From NCBI RefSeq assembly GCF_014042015.1, contig NZ_CP059493.1:2728001-2792000 (forward strand): 64,000 nucleotides of DNA, in the 5' to 3' direction. Each line of letters starts with the position of its first letter. Positions within the stretch are counted from its first letter, which is position 1. This DNA comes from Actinotalea sp. JY-7876. Its GTDB lineage: Bacteria; Actinomycetota; Actinomycetes; Actinomycetales; Cellulomonadaceae. The notes beneath the pieces are model-generated. The model was given only the letters and a program-made list of their open reading frames with translations, ran no database searches and was not told the origin of the DNA. Position numbers and translations under genes: made by a program. Below, piece by piece: positions 51,756 to 60,699 of this stretch.

Positions 51756-52166
51756 ATGATCGGACGCCTCGAGACCGTGGTCCTGGACTGCGTCGACCCG
51801 CGCGCGGCCGCGCAGTTCTACGCCGCCGTCCTCGGCCTGGAGATCGTGCGCGAGGACGGGGGCTGGATCGACCTCGGCCCGCCCGGCGCGGGCCCCGACC
51901 GGCGCGTGCTCTCGTTCCAGCACGCGCCGGACCACGTGCCGCCGACGTGGCCGGACCCGACCGTCCCGCAGCAGTTCCACCTGGACATCGAGGTCGCGGA
52001 CATCGAGCGTGCCCAGGAGCAGGTGCTGGCGCTCGGGGCCCGCCGGCTGCCGTGGGAGGAGCCGGGCTTCCGGGTCTACGCGGACCCGGCCGGCCACCCC
52101 TTCTGCCTCACCTACGCCACCGCGCCGGACGACGCCGCGGACGCCGTCACGCCGTCGGAGCACTGA
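51756..52166 (+). CDS. VOC (glyoxalase-like) protein
   Basis: A 136-residue single-domain VOC protein: METVVLDCVDPRAAAQFYAAVLGLEI-like N-terminal half and HPFCLTY in the second half. It belongs to the actinobacterial Glyoxalase_6-type group with unknown substrate. ATG 51756. Its last 20 bases overlap the 3' end of the convergent gene. Confidence 0.85.
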   Translation: MIGRLETVVLDCVDPRAAAQFYAAVLGLEIVREDGGWIDLGPPGAGPDRRVLSFQHAPDHVPPTWPDPTVPQQFHLDIEVADIERAQEQVLALGARRLPWEEPGFRVYADPAGHPFCLTYATAPDDAADAVTPSEH

Positions 52167-52647
52167 CCTCGCGGCCGTCGTACGCGGCCTGCAGCGCCGC
52201 GATGTCGAGCTTGCCCATGCCGAGCATCGCCTGCATCGCGCGGTTGACGCCCTCGGCGTCCGGGCCGGCCATGATGTCGTCGAGCTGCGCCGGGACGACC
52301 TGCCACGAGACGCCCCAGCGGTCCCTGAGCCACCCGCACTCGCTGTGCTCACCGCCCCCCGCCGCGAGCGCCTCCCAGTAGTGGTCCACCTCCTCCTGCG
52401 AGTGACAGGTGAGGTAGAACGAGAACGCCTCGTCGAGCCGGAACTGCGGACCCGCGTTGATCGCGGTCACGGGCATCCCGTCCAGGACGAAGTCGACGAT
52501 GAACGCGACGCCGCCCTCGACCCCCGGGACCCCCTCGGGCGCCCGCGCGACCCGCGTGACCGCCGAGTTCTTCACCGTCGCGGCGTAGAACTCCGCCGCC
52601 TCCTCGGCACCCGAGCTGAACCACAGGTGCGGTCGGACGTCTCCCAT
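52147..52647 (-). CDS. VOC protein, PhnB / 3-demethylubiquinone methyltransferase-like
   Basis: A 166-residue VOC protein of the PhnB-like group often misnamed 3-demethylubiquinone-9 methyltransferase; no SAM motif is present. Core: VRPHLWFSSGAEEAAEFYAA, GVAFIVDFVLDG and YWEALAAGGGEHSECGWLRDRWG. ATG 52647; convergent overlap of 20 bases with the other VOC gene. Enzymatic role unknown. Confidence 0.85.
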   Translation of the reverse strand: MGDVRPHLWFSSGAEEAAEFYAATVKNSAVTRVARAPEGVPGVEGGVAFIVDFVLDGMPVTAINAGPQFRLDEAFSFYLTCHSQEEVDHYWEALAAGGGEHSECGWLRDRWGVSWQVVPAQLDDIMAGPDAEGVNRAMQAMLGMGKLDIAALQAAYDGREVSAPTA

Positions 52648-52722
52648 GACGGTCTCCTCTCCCCGGGTCCCGGACGGACCCGCCGGAGATGATGACCAGC
52701 GGGCCGTCCGGAACTCATCGCG

Positions 52723-53607
52723 TCAGGCGGGGGCGGCCGCCTCCGCGGCGTCGACGACGTTCGCCAGCAGCATCGCGCGCGTCATCGGCCCGACGCCGCC
52801 CGGGTTCGGCGAGAGCCACGCCGCGACCTCGGCGACGCCCGGGTCCACGTCGCCCGCGACGCGGGTCGTGCCGGTGGCCGGGTCGGTGACCCGCGAGACG
52901 CCGACGTCGATCACGGCGGCGCCGGGCTTGACCATGTCGGCCGTGATGATGCCGGGCACGCCCGCCGCCGCCACGACGACGTCGGCCGTGCGGGTGTGCG
53001 ACGCCAGGTCCCGCGTGCCCGTGTGCGTGAGGGTGACCGTCGCGTTGACCGCGCGCCGCGTGAGCAGCAGCCCGATCGAGCGGCCCACCGTCGTGCCCCG
53101 CCCGACGACGACGACGTGCGCGCCGTTCAGCTCGACGCCGTGCCGTTCGAGCAGCTCGATGATCCCGCGCGGCGTGCAGGGCAGCGAGGAGGTGACCGCC
53201 TCGTTGACGCGCAGCACGAGGCGCCCGAGGTTGGTCGGGTGCAGGCCGTCCGCGTCCTTGTCCGGGTCCACGAGCTCGAGCACGCGGTTGGTGTCGATGC
53301 CCTTCGGCAGCGGCAGCTGGACGATGAAGCCCGTGCACGCCGGGTCCCGGTTGAGGCGCTCGACGGCGGCCTCGATCTCCTCCTGCGTCGCGGTCTCGGG
53401 CAGGTCCTCGCGGATCGACGCGATGCCGACCTCCGCGCAGTCCTTGTGCTTGCCGTTGACGTACCAGGTGGAGCCCGGGTCCGACCCGACGAGCAGCGTG
53501 CCGAGGCCCGGGCGGACGCCGCGCTCGGCGAGCGCGGCGACGCGCGTCGTCAGCTCCGCCTTGATGGCCGCGGCCGTCGCCGTCCCGTCCAGGACGCGCG
53601 CGGTCAC
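52723..53607 (-). CDS. folD: Bifunctional methylene-THF dehydrogenase / cyclohydrolase
   Basis: A 294-residue enzyme interconverting 5,10-methylene-THF and 10-formyl-THF. The substrate Lys is in [14 protein letters not shown], the signature [20 protein letters not shown] is present, and the NADP-binding motif [14 protein letters not shown] and [12 protein letters not shown] complete the family. GTG 53607 overlaps the glyA stop as GTGA, so both are made from one riboswitch-controlled mRNA. Confidence 0.96.
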   Translation of the reverse strand: MTARVLDGTATAAAIKAELTTRVAALAERGVRPGLGTLLVGSDPGSTWYVNGKHKDCAEVGIASIREDLPETATQEEIEAAVERLNRDPACTGFIVQLPLPKGIDTNRVLELVDPDKDADGLHPTNLGRLVLRVNEAVTSSLPCTPRGIIELLERHGVELNGAHVVVVGRGTTVGRSIGLLLTRRAVNATVTLTHTGTRDLASHTRTADVVVAAAGVPGIITADMVKPGAAVIDVGVSRVTDPATGTTRVAGDVDPGVAEVAAWLSPNPGGVGPMTRAMLLANVVDAAEAAAPA

Positions 53608-54884
53608 TGCTGCAGGCCGGGGTAGAGCGGGAACGCCTCGGTCAGGCGGGCGACACGCGCCGCGAGCGCGTCGACGTCCGTCGCCTGGCCCTGCACCAGG
53701 GCCGTCGCGATGAGGTCGGCGACCTCGGTGAACTCCGTCGCGCCGAAGCCGCGCGTCGCAAGCGCCGGCGTGCCGATCCGCAGGCCGGACGTCACGCGCG
53801 GCGGGCGCGGGTCGAAGGGCACCGCGTTGCGGTTCACCGTGATGCCGACGGCGTGCAGGAGGTCCTCCGCCTGCTGGCCGTCGAGGTCGGACTTCCGCAG
53901 GTCGACGAGCACGAGGTGCACGTCCGTGCCGCCGGTGAGGACCGAGACCCCGGCACCGGCGACGTCGGGCTGCGAGAGCCGGTCGGCGATGATCCGCGCA
54001 CCCTCCAGGGTGCGCTCCTGGCGCTCGCGGAACTCCGCCGTGCCGGCGATCTTGAAGGACACGGCCTTGGCGGCGATGACGTGCATGAGCGGGCCGCCCT
54101 GCTGACCCGGGAAGACGGCGGAGTCGATCTTCTTCGCGAGCTCGTCCGTGGTGAGGATGAAGCCCGAGCGCGGGCCGCCGATCGTCTTGTGGACGGTGGA
54201 GGAGACGACGTCGGCGTGCGGCACCGGGCTGGGGTGCAGGCCGGCGGCCACCAGGCCCGCGAAGTGCGCCATGTCGACCCACAGGCGCGCGCCGACCTCG
54301 TCGGCGATCGCGCGGAAGGCGGCGAAGTCGAGGTGCCGCGGGTACGCCGACCAGCCCGCGACGATGACCTGCGGGCGGTGCTCGAGGGCCCGCTCGCGCA
54401 CGACGTCCATGTCGACGAGGAACGTGTCGGGGTCGACCCCGTACGCGCCGACGTCGTACAGCTTGCCCGAGAAGTTGATCTTCATGCCGTGCGTGAGGTG
54501 GCCACCGTGCGCGAGCTCGAGGCCGAGGAGCCGGTCCCCCGCGTTCGCGAGCGCGTGCATGACCGCCGCGTTCGCCGTGGCCCCCGAGTGCGGCTGGACG
54601 TTGGCGTGCTGGGCGCCGAAGAGCTCCTTGGCCCGCGTGATCGCGAGGGTCTCCGCGACGTCGACCTGCTCGCAGCCGCCGTAGTACCGCCGGCCCGGGT
54701 AGCCCTCGGCGTACTTGTTCGTCAGGACGGAGCCCTGGGCCTGCAGGACCGCGCGGGGCACGAAGTTCTCGCTCGCGATCATCTCGAGCGTGTCGCGCTG
54801 GCGAGCCAGCTCACCGTCGAGGACGGCGGCGATCTCGGGGTCCAGCTCGGACAGCGGCTGGTCGAGCGTTCGGTCGGAGCTCAT
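53604..54884 (-). CDS. glyA: Serine hydroxymethyltransferase
   Basis: A 426-residue PLP enzyme converting serine and THF to glycine and 5,10-methylene-THF. The N-terminus [16 protein letters not shown], the [18 protein letters not shown] segment and the PLP-Lys block [13 protein letters not shown] are diagnostic. ATG 54884 with GAGGAG seven bases upstream is clear. It is preceded by a ZTP riboswitch and coupled to folD, forming a folate one-carbon operon that responds to low 10-formyl-THF. Confidence 0.97.
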   Translation of the reverse strand: MSSDRTLDQPLSELDPEIAAVLDGELARQRDTLEMIASENFVPRAVLQAQGSVLTNKYAEGYPGRRYYGGCEQVDVAETLAITRAKELFGAQHANVQPHSGATANAAVMHALANAGDRLLGLELAHGGHLTHGMKINFSGKLYDVGAYGVDPDTFLVDMDVVRERALEHRPQVIVAGWSAYPRHLDFAAFRAIADEVGARLWVDMAHFAGLVAAGLHPSPVPHADVVSSTVHKTIGGPRSGFILTTDELAKKIDSAVFPGQQGGPLMHVIAAKAVSFKIAGTAEFRERQERTLEGARIIADRLSQPDVAGAGVSVLTGGTDVHLVLVDLRKSDLDGQQAEDLLHAVGITVNRNAVPFDPRPPRVTSGLRIGTPALATRGFGATEFTEVADLIATALVQGQATDVDALAARVARLTEAFPLYPGLQQ

Positions 54885-54906
54885 GGGACTCTCCTCGGCA
54901 TCAGGG

Positions 54907-55044
54907 GTGCGTGGTGGCCCCGGCTCGGTCCGGGCACGCACACGACAGGGTGTGGTGACCCGGGGCCCAGGCGTACGACCCGAAGTCTGATGCTTGCGTC
55001 GCTCCCTGGTGGTGACCCACCTGCGCCAGTCGCGACCCGGGTCA
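54907..55044 (-). promoter_or_regulatory. ZTP (pfl) riboswitch controlling glyA-folD
   Basis: On the minus strand the aptamer runs 55044 to 54956, closed by TGACCCGGG / CCCGGGTCA. It contains the conserved pfl strings GGGTCGCGACTGGCG (55038-55024), a GGTGGG/CACC helix with AGGGAGCGACG, and the 3' CGCCTGGGC (54973-54965). These match the motif that binds ZTP/ZMP, the purine intermediates that accumulate when 10-formyl-THF is low. A second hairpin follows (GTGCGTG/CACGCAC arms at 54941-54935 and 54913-54907, inner CCCGG/CCGGG) with no U-tail; it may be the expression platform. The ribosome binding site lies just after it. Confidence 0.88.
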
Positions 55045-55062
55045 TGCTAGCAACGAGCGACC

Positions 55063-55629
55063 TCAGTCCGTGAGCAGCCGGACCGCCACCGCCGCGAGCG
55101 GCAGCGCCACGGGCCCTCCGCACACGACGAGCCAGGCCCACAGCGGGACGCGCGGCGCCATGTCGCGGCCCGTGCGCGGGTCGAGCACGGGGTCGGCCGC
55201 GGCACGCGTCCGCAGGACCACGCCGCCGGCGAGAGCCGCCAGCAGCGCGAGGCCCGCGAGCAGCACCCCGAGCGCGGGCTGGCCCCCGACCGCCGGCTCC
55301 CCGTCCGCCAGGCCCACGGCGCCGTCGAGGAGCAGCCACGTGCCCGCGAACGACACCGCCGCCGCACCGGCGGCGACGAGGGCCTCGCGCCACGTCAACC
55401 CGGCTCGCATGGTGCGCCACCAGCCGCGTCCAGCCGGCAGGCCGAGGCTCACGGCGAGCTCGTCGGCGTAGGCGCGCGGCGGGCCGAACGACTCGAGGGC
55501 ACCCTCGCCCGTCTCGGCGACGTGGCTGTCCACCTCGGCGAGCGCCTCGGCGATCCGCGGGCCGGGGACGTCGCGCAGGCGGAGCTCGAGCAGGAGCTGG
55601 TCACGGTAGGCCCGCACCTCGGTGGTCAT
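55063..55629 (-). CDS. HAAS-type signalling membrane protein (PadR partner)
   Basis: A 188-residue protein. The N-terminal helical HAAS/DUF1700-like domain (YRDQLLLELRLRDVPGPRIAEALAEVDSHV, about 5-65) precedes three transmembrane segments. Such proteins are encoded directly after PadR regulators. ATG 55629 overlaps the padR stop (ATGA). The glyA riboswitch begins 18 bases after its stop, so the two transcripts abut. Confidence 0.82.
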   Translation of the reverse strand: MTTEVRAYRDQLLLELRLRDVPGPRIAEALAEVDSHVAETGEGALESFGPPRAYADELAVSLGLPAGRGWWRTMRAGLTWREALVAAGAAAVSFAGTWLLLDGAVGLADGEPAVGGQPALGVLLAGLALLAALAGGVVLRTRAAADPVLDPRTGRDMAPRVPLWAWLVVCGGPVALPLAAVAVRLLTD

Positions 55630-55970
55630 CGTCGCGCTCCCTCGGGGTCGAGCAGGCCCACGGCCCGCTGGGTGAAGGTGGTCCAGTCGGCGACGCGACG
55701 GGCGAGCTCGGCCCGCCCGGCGTCGGTGACGGCGAAGTACTTGCGCCCGGGGCCGGCGTCGCCCTCGCGCCACGCGCAGGTGACGAGGCCGTCCTCCTCG
55801 AGCCGGGTCAGGACGGGATACAGCGTGCCGCCCTTGATCGCGCCGAGACCGGCGGCCTGCAGGCGCTGGGCGACGGCGTACCCGTAGGTCTCGCCCTCCG
55901 CGACGACGGCGAGGACGCAGAGCGACAGCACGCCCCGCAGCCACTCCCCGGGCCAGCGCACCTCGTCCAT
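55626..55970 (-). CDS. PadR-family transcriptional regulator
   Basis: A 114-residue winged-helix repressor: GETYGYAVAQRLQAAGLGAIKGGTLYPVLTRLEEDGLV is the PadR fold and GRKYFAVTDAGR the wing. It probably represses itself and the membrane gene: a perfect 12-bp palindrome lies between the -35 and -10 of its promoter. The ATG at 55970 coincides with the expected transcription start, so the mRNA should be leaderless. Confidence 0.92.
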   Translation of the reverse strand: MDEVRWPGEWLRGVLSLCVLAVVAEGETYGYAVAQRLQAAGLGAIKGGTLYPVLTRLEEDGLVTCAWREGDAGPGRKYFAVTDAGRAELARRVADWTTFTQRAVGLLDPEGARR

Positions 55971-55976
55971 GGCTAG

Positions 55977-56005
55977 ACAGTACGACTGACTAGTCAGGCG
56001 CGCAA
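55977..56005 (-). promoter_or_regulatory. padR promoter with operator in the spacer
   Basis: Minus strand: -35 TTGCGC (56005-56000), 17-bp spacer, -10 TACTGT (55982-55977), seven bases before the ATG. The spacer contains the perfect palindrome CTGACTAGTCAG (55986-55997), a likely operator for the PadR dimer. Confidence 0.8.
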
Positions 56006-56086
56006 CCTAGGACGCGCCGACGCCTCGCAGCAGCGGGGTGCGCGGCGGTGCGGGGGCGGGCGGGGGGCCGCCGTCGGGGCGGCGCG

Positions 56087-56107
56087 GCGCCGGTCGGCGA
56101 CCGGCGC
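56087..56107 (-). terminator. Hairpin after the GNAT gene
   Basis: GCGCCGGTC (56087-56095) pairs with GACCGGCGC (56099-56107) around GGC, 7 bases beyond the GNAT stop on the minus strand. Confidence 0.65.
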
Positions 56108-56114
56108 GCAAGGA

Positions 56115-56615
56115 TCAGTCGGCGACCGCCTCCGCGTCGTCGCCCAGGATCTTGCGCAGGTAGGCGTACGTGAGGTCCCCCGCCGCCTGGTCGTACTGGT
56201 GCTCGTAGCCGTGCTTCGTGTACATCTGCAGGTTCTGGACCGAGTCCTGGCCGGTGAAGACCCAGAGCTCGGAGGTGTCCGCCGGCAGGCGCTCCGGCAC
56301 GGCGAGGAGCAGGGCCGTCCCGATGCCCTTGCCCTGCATGTCGGGCACGACGGCGAGCCGGCCGAGCGTCGCCTTGGTCCCTTCCTGGCCGATGCGGATG
56401 GACCCGACGAGGCGGTGGCCGAGCCACGCACCGAGGGTCACCACCGACGGGTCGGCGAGGTCGGCGCGGAGCTCGTCGAGCGTCTGCGTCAGGGGCGGGA
56501 TGTTCGGGTCCCCGTACAGCTGCGCCTCGCTGACGAAGGCGGCACGCCGCACGGTCAGCAGCTCACCTGCCGCCTCGTCGCCGACGACGTCGATCCTCAC
56601 CTCGGGCTCGCTCAT
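56115..56615 (-). CDS. GNAT-family N-acetyltransferase
   Basis: A 166-residue GNAT enzyme. Acetyl-CoA loop: LAVVPDMQGKGIGTALLLAV (R/Q-x-x-G-x-G/A pattern), with the C-terminal YTKHGYEHQ strand. Substrate not identifiable. ATG 56615 (MSEPEVRI) has GGAG at suitable spacing; ATG 56624 is nine bases upstream. It is divergent from purU. Confidence 0.88.
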   Translation of the reverse strand: MSEPEVRIDVVGDEAAGELLTVRRAAFVSEAQLYGDPNIPPLTQTLDELRADLADPSVVTLGAWLGHRLVGSIRIGQEGTKATLGRLAVVPDMQGKGIGTALLLAVPERLPADTSELWVFTGQDSVQNLQMYTKHGYEHQYDQAAGDLTYAYLRKILGDDAEAVAD

Positions 56616-56702
56616 GCCGGTCATGCTCCCATCCGGGCGCGGGCACGTGCCCGCGACGCTCCGCTGGCGAGACGCGGCGCCTCGGCCGGTAGCCTCGGGC
56701 CC

Positions 56703-57590
56703 GTGACCAGCACCTCCACGTCGCCCGATCCGGCTCCGCCGACAGCCCCCACGCACTGGGTGCTCAGCCTGTCCTGCCCGGACCGGCCGGGCATCGTCGC
56801 GGCGGTCGCCGGGCTGCTCGCCGCCCACGGGGGCAACATCACCGAGTCCCAGCAGTTCGGTGACCCGCAGACGGGCCTGTTCTTCATGCGCGTGCAGGTC
56901 GAGGCGTCCGCCCCCGAGGCGGACCTGCGGGCCGCCCTGACGCACCTCGCCGACGAGTTCGCCATGACGTGGCGGCTGGACGTCGCGGGCCGCCGGATGC
57001 GCACGCTCGTCATGGTCTCCACGGCCGCGCACTGCCTGCACGACCTGCTGTTCCGCCAGCAGTCCGAGGGCCTCCCGGTCGACATCGTCGCGGTGGTCTC
57101 GAACCACACGGACCTGGCCGACGTGGCCGCCTTCTACGGCATCGGGTTCCACCACGTGCCGGTCACGCGCGACACCAAGGCCGCCGCCGAGGCGCGGCTG
57201 CTCGCGCTCGTCGAGGAGCTCGACGTCGAGCTCGTGGTCCTGGCCCGCTACATGCAGATCCTGTCCGACGACCTGTGCCGCACCCTGAGCGGGCGCGTCA
57301 TCAACATCCACCACTCGTTCCTGCCCAGCTTCAAGGGCGCGCGCCCCTACGCGCAGGCGCACGACCGCGGCGTCAAGCTCATCGGCGCGACGGCGCACTA
57401 CGTCACCGGCGACCTCGACGAGGGCCCGATCATCGAGCAGGACGTCGAGCGGGTCGACCACAGCAAGCGGGTCGAGGACCTCGTGGCGCTGGGCCAGGAC
57501 GTCGAGCGCCGCGCCCTCGCGCGCGCGGTGCGGTGGCACGCCGAGCACCGCGTCCTGCTGGACGGGCACCGCACGATCGTCTTCCGCTGA
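56703..57590 (+). CDS. purU: Formyltetrahydrofolate deformylase
   Basis: A 295-residue enzyme hydrolysing 10-formyl-THF to formate and THF. The N-terminal ACT domain (about 18-95: VLSLSCPDRPGIVAAVAGLL) binds regulatory ligands; the formyl-transferase domain has the catalytic Asn-His-Asp set in INIHHSFLPSFKG and TAHYVTGDLDEGPI. Start GTG 56703. Its product balance opposes that of the glyA-folD operon beside it. It converges on the sugar permease with 9 bases between the stops. Confidence 0.96.
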   Translation: MTSTSTSPDPAPPTAPTHWVLSLSCPDRPGIVAAVAGLLAAHGGNITESQQFGDPQTGLFFMRVQVEASAPEADLRAALTHLADEFAMTWRLDVAGRRMRTLVMVSTAAHCLHDLLFRQQSEGLPVDIVAVVSNHTDLADVAAFYGIGFHHVPVTRDTKAAAEARLLALVEELDVELVVLARYMQILSDDLCRTLSGRVINIHHSFLPSFKGARPYAQAHDRGVKLIGATAHYVTGDLDEGPIIEQDVERVDHSKRVEDLVALGQDVERRALARAVRWHAEHRVLLDGHRTIVFR

Positions 57591-57599
57591 GCCGCGCGC

Positions 57600-58820
57600 T
57601 CACGGCACGGCGGTGACCCGCCGGCGCGAGAGCGCGTCGATCGTCACGGCCAGGGCCAGCACCACACCGGTCACGATGTAGCGGATCGACGCGTCCAGGT
57701 TGAGCAGCGTCAGCCCGCTCGAGATCGAGTGGATGACCAGGGCGCCGAGCACCGCCGACCAGGCGCTGCCCCGGCCGCCGAACAGGCTCGTGCCGCCGAT
57801 CACGGCGGCGGCGATGGCCGTGAGGTTGACGTCCGACCCGCCGGTCCCCTGGTTCGCGGCCGCGAGCCGGCCCGCGGACAGGACGCCGCCGAGCGCCGCC
57901 AGCGCGGTGCACGCCATGAAGACCGACACGTACACGCGCCGCACGGCGAACCCGGCGCGGCGGGCCGAGGCGGGGTTGCTCCCCACGGCCCGCACCGAGC
58001 GGCCCCACCGGGTCCGGCGCAGCAGCACGTCCACCGCGAGCACGAGGACCAGGAACAGGGCGAACATCGCGCCGACGCCCCGGTTCTGGTTGAGGTACCA
58101 GGTGGCCAGGCCGAGGCAGGCCGCGAGCACCGCCGTGCGCGCGGCGATGCTCCGCAGGCCCTCCGCGGGCAGCTCGGCGGCCACGCGGCGCCGGCGTCCG
58201 ACCAGGAGCGTGGCTGCGTACCCGGCGACGACGAGCGCCGCGAGCGCGTACGACGTCGCGGGCGCGAGGAACGTCTGCTGGCTGAACCGCACGAGCCAGG
58301 ACTCGTAGGGCAGGTTGATCGAGCCGGTGGTGCCGAGCACGCGCACCTGCAGGCCGACGCACACGAGCAGGCCGGCGAGCGTGATGACGAAGCTGGGGAC
58401 GCCGAGCCGGGTGAAGAGCCAGCCGTACCCCGCGCCGACGGCGGCCCCGAGTGCGACCGCGACGAGCACCGCCACCCACAGCGGCCACCCCGCCTGGACG
58501 AAGCCGACGGCGACCACCGCCGCCGCCAGGCCGCTGACGGCGCCGACCGAGAGGTCGATCTGGCCCACGAGCAGCACCAGCACGACGCCGAGGGCGATCA
58601 CCCCCGTCGTCGCCGACTGGAGCGTGAGGTTGACGAGGTTGTCGCTCGACAGGAAGTTGCTGTTGAACGCCTGGAACACGAGGGCGAGGACCACCAGCCC
58701 CACGACGACGGGCAGCGAGCCCGGCTCGCGGTCCCGCCACCCGAGCGGCGGGGGTCCGACGGGAGCGCCGACGGGGCGGCGACCGACCACGCCGGCGGTC
58801 GTCCAGGTGCCCGTGCTCAT
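57600..58820 (-). CDS. Xylose/ribose-type ABC permease (XylH-like)
   Basis: A 406-residue permease with about ten transmembrane segments, the BPD_transp_2 fold of ribose/xylose importers. Motifs: GQIDLSVGAVSGLAA, VVLLVGQIDLS, GVPSFVITLAGLL and AVIGGTSLFGGRGSA. ATG 58820 overlaps the ATPase gene (ATGA). It is last in the four-gene operon. Substrate inferred as D-xylose from the binding protein. Confidence 0.92.
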   Translation of the reverse strand: MSTGTWTTAGVVGRRPVGAPVGPPPLGWRDREPGSLPVVVGLVVLALVFQAFNSNFLSSDNLVNLTLQSATTGVIALGVVLVLLVGQIDLSVGAVSGLAAAVVAVGFVQAGWPLWVAVLVAVALGAAVGAGYGWLFTRLGVPSFVITLAGLLVCVGLQVRVLGTTGSINLPYESWLVRFSQQTFLAPATSYALAALVVAGYAATLLVGRRRRVAAELPAEGLRSIAARTAVLAACLGLATWYLNQNRGVGAMFALFLVLVLAVDVLLRRTRWGRSVRAVGSNPASARRAGFAVRRVYVSVFMACTALAALGGVLSAGRLAAANQGTGGSDVNLTAIAAAVIGGTSLFGGRGSAWSAVLGALVIHSISSGLTLLNLDASIRYIVTGVVLALAVTIDALSRRRVTAVP

Positions 58821-59620
58821 ACGTCCTCCTGCCGCCGACGACGCCGGACGGGGCTCGCGCCCGTGATCGCCGCGATGATCTCCTCGTAGCTCGTGCGGTC
58901 CGCGTCGAAGTCGCCGTTGAGGCGCCCCCGGCGCAGCACGACGATGCGGTCCGCGACGGCCTGCACGTCGGCCATGCTGTGGCTGACGAGCACGACGCCG
59001 TACCCGCGCTCGCGCACGCGCTCGACGAGCGTGAGCACCTCGGCCGTCTGCGTGACGCCGAGCGCCGCCGTCGGCTCGTCGAGCACGAGCACACGCGGCT
59101 CGCCCAGCAGGGCACGCGCGATGGCGACCGCCTGGCGCTGCCCGCCCGACAGGTCACGCACGGGCGCGCGCACCGAGGGCACACGCGCCGCGAGCAGCGC
59201 GAGCAGGCGGTACGCCTCGCGCTCCATCGCGACCTCGTCGAGCAGGGGCCCGCGGCGGATCTCCTGGCCGAGGAAGAGGTTCTCGACGACGTCGAGGTCC
59301 TCGCAGAGCGCCAGGTCCTGGAACACGGTCGCGATGCCCAGCTGGCGCGCCACGCCCGGGGAGCGCAGGTGGGTCTCGCGCCCTTCGACGACGACCTCGC
59401 CGGCGTCCGGCACGAGCACGCCGGACAGGACGTTGACCAGGGTCGACTTGCCGGCGCCGTTGTCGCCGACGACCGCGACGACCTCGTGCGCGTGCAGGTC
59501 CAGGTCCACGTCCACCAGGGCCCGCACCGCGCCGAAGCTGTGCGAGACGCCCCGCAGCGAGATCACCGGGCCGTCCGCGCCGGGTGCGCGACCCGCGCGG
59601 TGCTCCGCGACGGCGCTCAC
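58817..59620 (-). CDS. Single-domain ABC ATPase for the sugar importer
   Basis: A 267-residue ATPase. Walker A is GDNGAGKSTLVNVL, the signature DLSGGQRQAVAIARALL and Walker B VLVLDEPTAALG. It resembles XylG/RbsA but has one nucleotide-binding domain, not the usual fused pair (about 500 residues), so two copies must assemble. GTG 59620 overlaps the binding-protein stop. Confidence 0.92.
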   Translation of the reverse strand: MSAVAEHRAGRAPGADGPVISLRGVSHSFGAVRALVDVDLDLHAHEVVAVVGDNGAGKSTLVNVLSGVLVPDAGEVVVEGRETHLRSPGVARQLGIATVFQDLALCEDLDVVENLFLGQEIRRGPLLDEVAMEREAYRLLALLAARVPSVRAPVRDLSGGQRQAVAIARALLGEPRVLVLDEPTAALGVTQTAEVLTLVERVRERGYGVVLVSHSMADVQAVADRIVVLRRGRLNGDFDADRTSYEEIIAAITGASPVRRRRRQEDV

Positions 59621-60699
59621 GAGCCCGCCCCCGCGTCCAGCAGCCCGAGGGCCCGGCAGTCGTCCGTGTACGGCTCCACGCAGATCTCCTCCGTGCTGTG
59701 CACGCCGCCGCCCACGACGACGTCGGCCACCTGGTCCCGGGTCACGGCCACGGGAGCCAGGAGGATCGACGGCACGCCGCCGACCTGGACGGTCGCCTGC
59801 GGCGTCTCGCCGCGGGCCAGCCGCACCGCCAGCTCGGCGGCGGTGCGCGCCTGCTGGCTGATGGCCTTGAAGACGGTCATGTGCTGGTCACCGGCCACGA
59901 TGCGCTGGACCGCGGCGAGCTCGGCGTCCTGGCCCGTGACGGGCGGGACGGGGTCCATCCCCGCGGCACGCATCGCCGAGATCGCGCCGCCCGCCGTGCC
60001 GTCGTTCGCGGCGTAGACGCCCACGACGCGGCCGGCGTACTGGGTCAGCTGGCCCTGGACCCACTCCTGGGCCTTGTCCGGGCTCCAGTCGGGCGTGTCG
60101 TACTCGGCCAGCACTGTCAGTCCCGAGCCCTCGAGCGCCGCGGCGAGCCCGGCCTTGAGGCCGGCGGCGTTCGGGTCGGTCGACGCCCCGTGGACGAGCA
60201 GCACGCCCTCGCCGGGAGCCGTCGGCCCGACGGCCGCCACGAGCGCCTCGCCCTGGAGCTGCCCGACGCGGGCGGCGTCGTACGCCACGAAGTAGTCGAC
60301 CGGGGCGCCGGCGACGAACCGGTCGTACGCGACGACCGCGACGCCACGGTCGGCGGCCGCCACCACGATGCTCTGCGCGGCGGCCGCGTCGACCGCGCCG
60401 AGCACGAGGACGTCCGCTCCCTGGGTGAGCGCCGACTCGGCCTGCTGCTGCTGGCGCGCGGCGTCCTGCCCGGCGTTGGCGTAGAGCACGTCGCAGTCGG
60501 CGCAGCGCTCGGCCACCACCTGCTCGAACACCGGCCGGTCGATGCCCTCGTAGCGCGAGGTCTTCGACTCCGGGAGCAGGAGGGCGATCGTGGCGCCCGG
60601 TGCGTCGGACGACGGCGGGGCGCCCGGCTGCACCGTGCAGCCGGCGGCGAGGGCCAGGGCGGCCACGACCAGCCCGACGCACCGGGCGACGCGCCTCAC
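59617..60699 (-). CDS. Xylose-binding lipoprotein (XylF-like)
   Basis: A 360-residue periplasmic-type binding protein anchored as a lipoprotein (signal ending ALAAGC, Cys21). Type I fold with the XylF-like sugar-contact blocks YEGIDRPVF, AYDRFVAG, AANDGTAGGAI and PVTGQDAELAAVQRI. Start GTG 60699 (MRRVARCVG) overlaps the ROK gene stop as GTGA. The frame is open far upstream, but the signal peptide fixes the start. Xylose is inferred from the family. Confidence 0.92.
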   Translation of the reverse strand: MRRVARCVGLVVAALALAAGCTVQPGAPPSSDAPGATIALLLPESKTSRYEGIDRPVFEQVVAERCADCDVLYANAGQDAARQQQQAESALTQGADVLVLGAVDAAAAQSIVVAAADRGVAVVAYDRFVAGAPVDYFVAYDAARVGQLQGEALVAAVGPTAPGEGVLLVHGASTDPNAAGLKAGLAAALEGSGLTVLAEYDTPDWSPDKAQEWVQGQLTQYAGRVVGVYAANDGTAGGAISAMRAAGMDPVPPVTGQDAELAAVQRIVAGDQHMTVFKAISQQARTAAELAVRLARGETPQATVQVGGVPSILLAPVAVTRDQVADVVVGGGVHSTEEICVEPYTDDCRALGLLDAGAGS

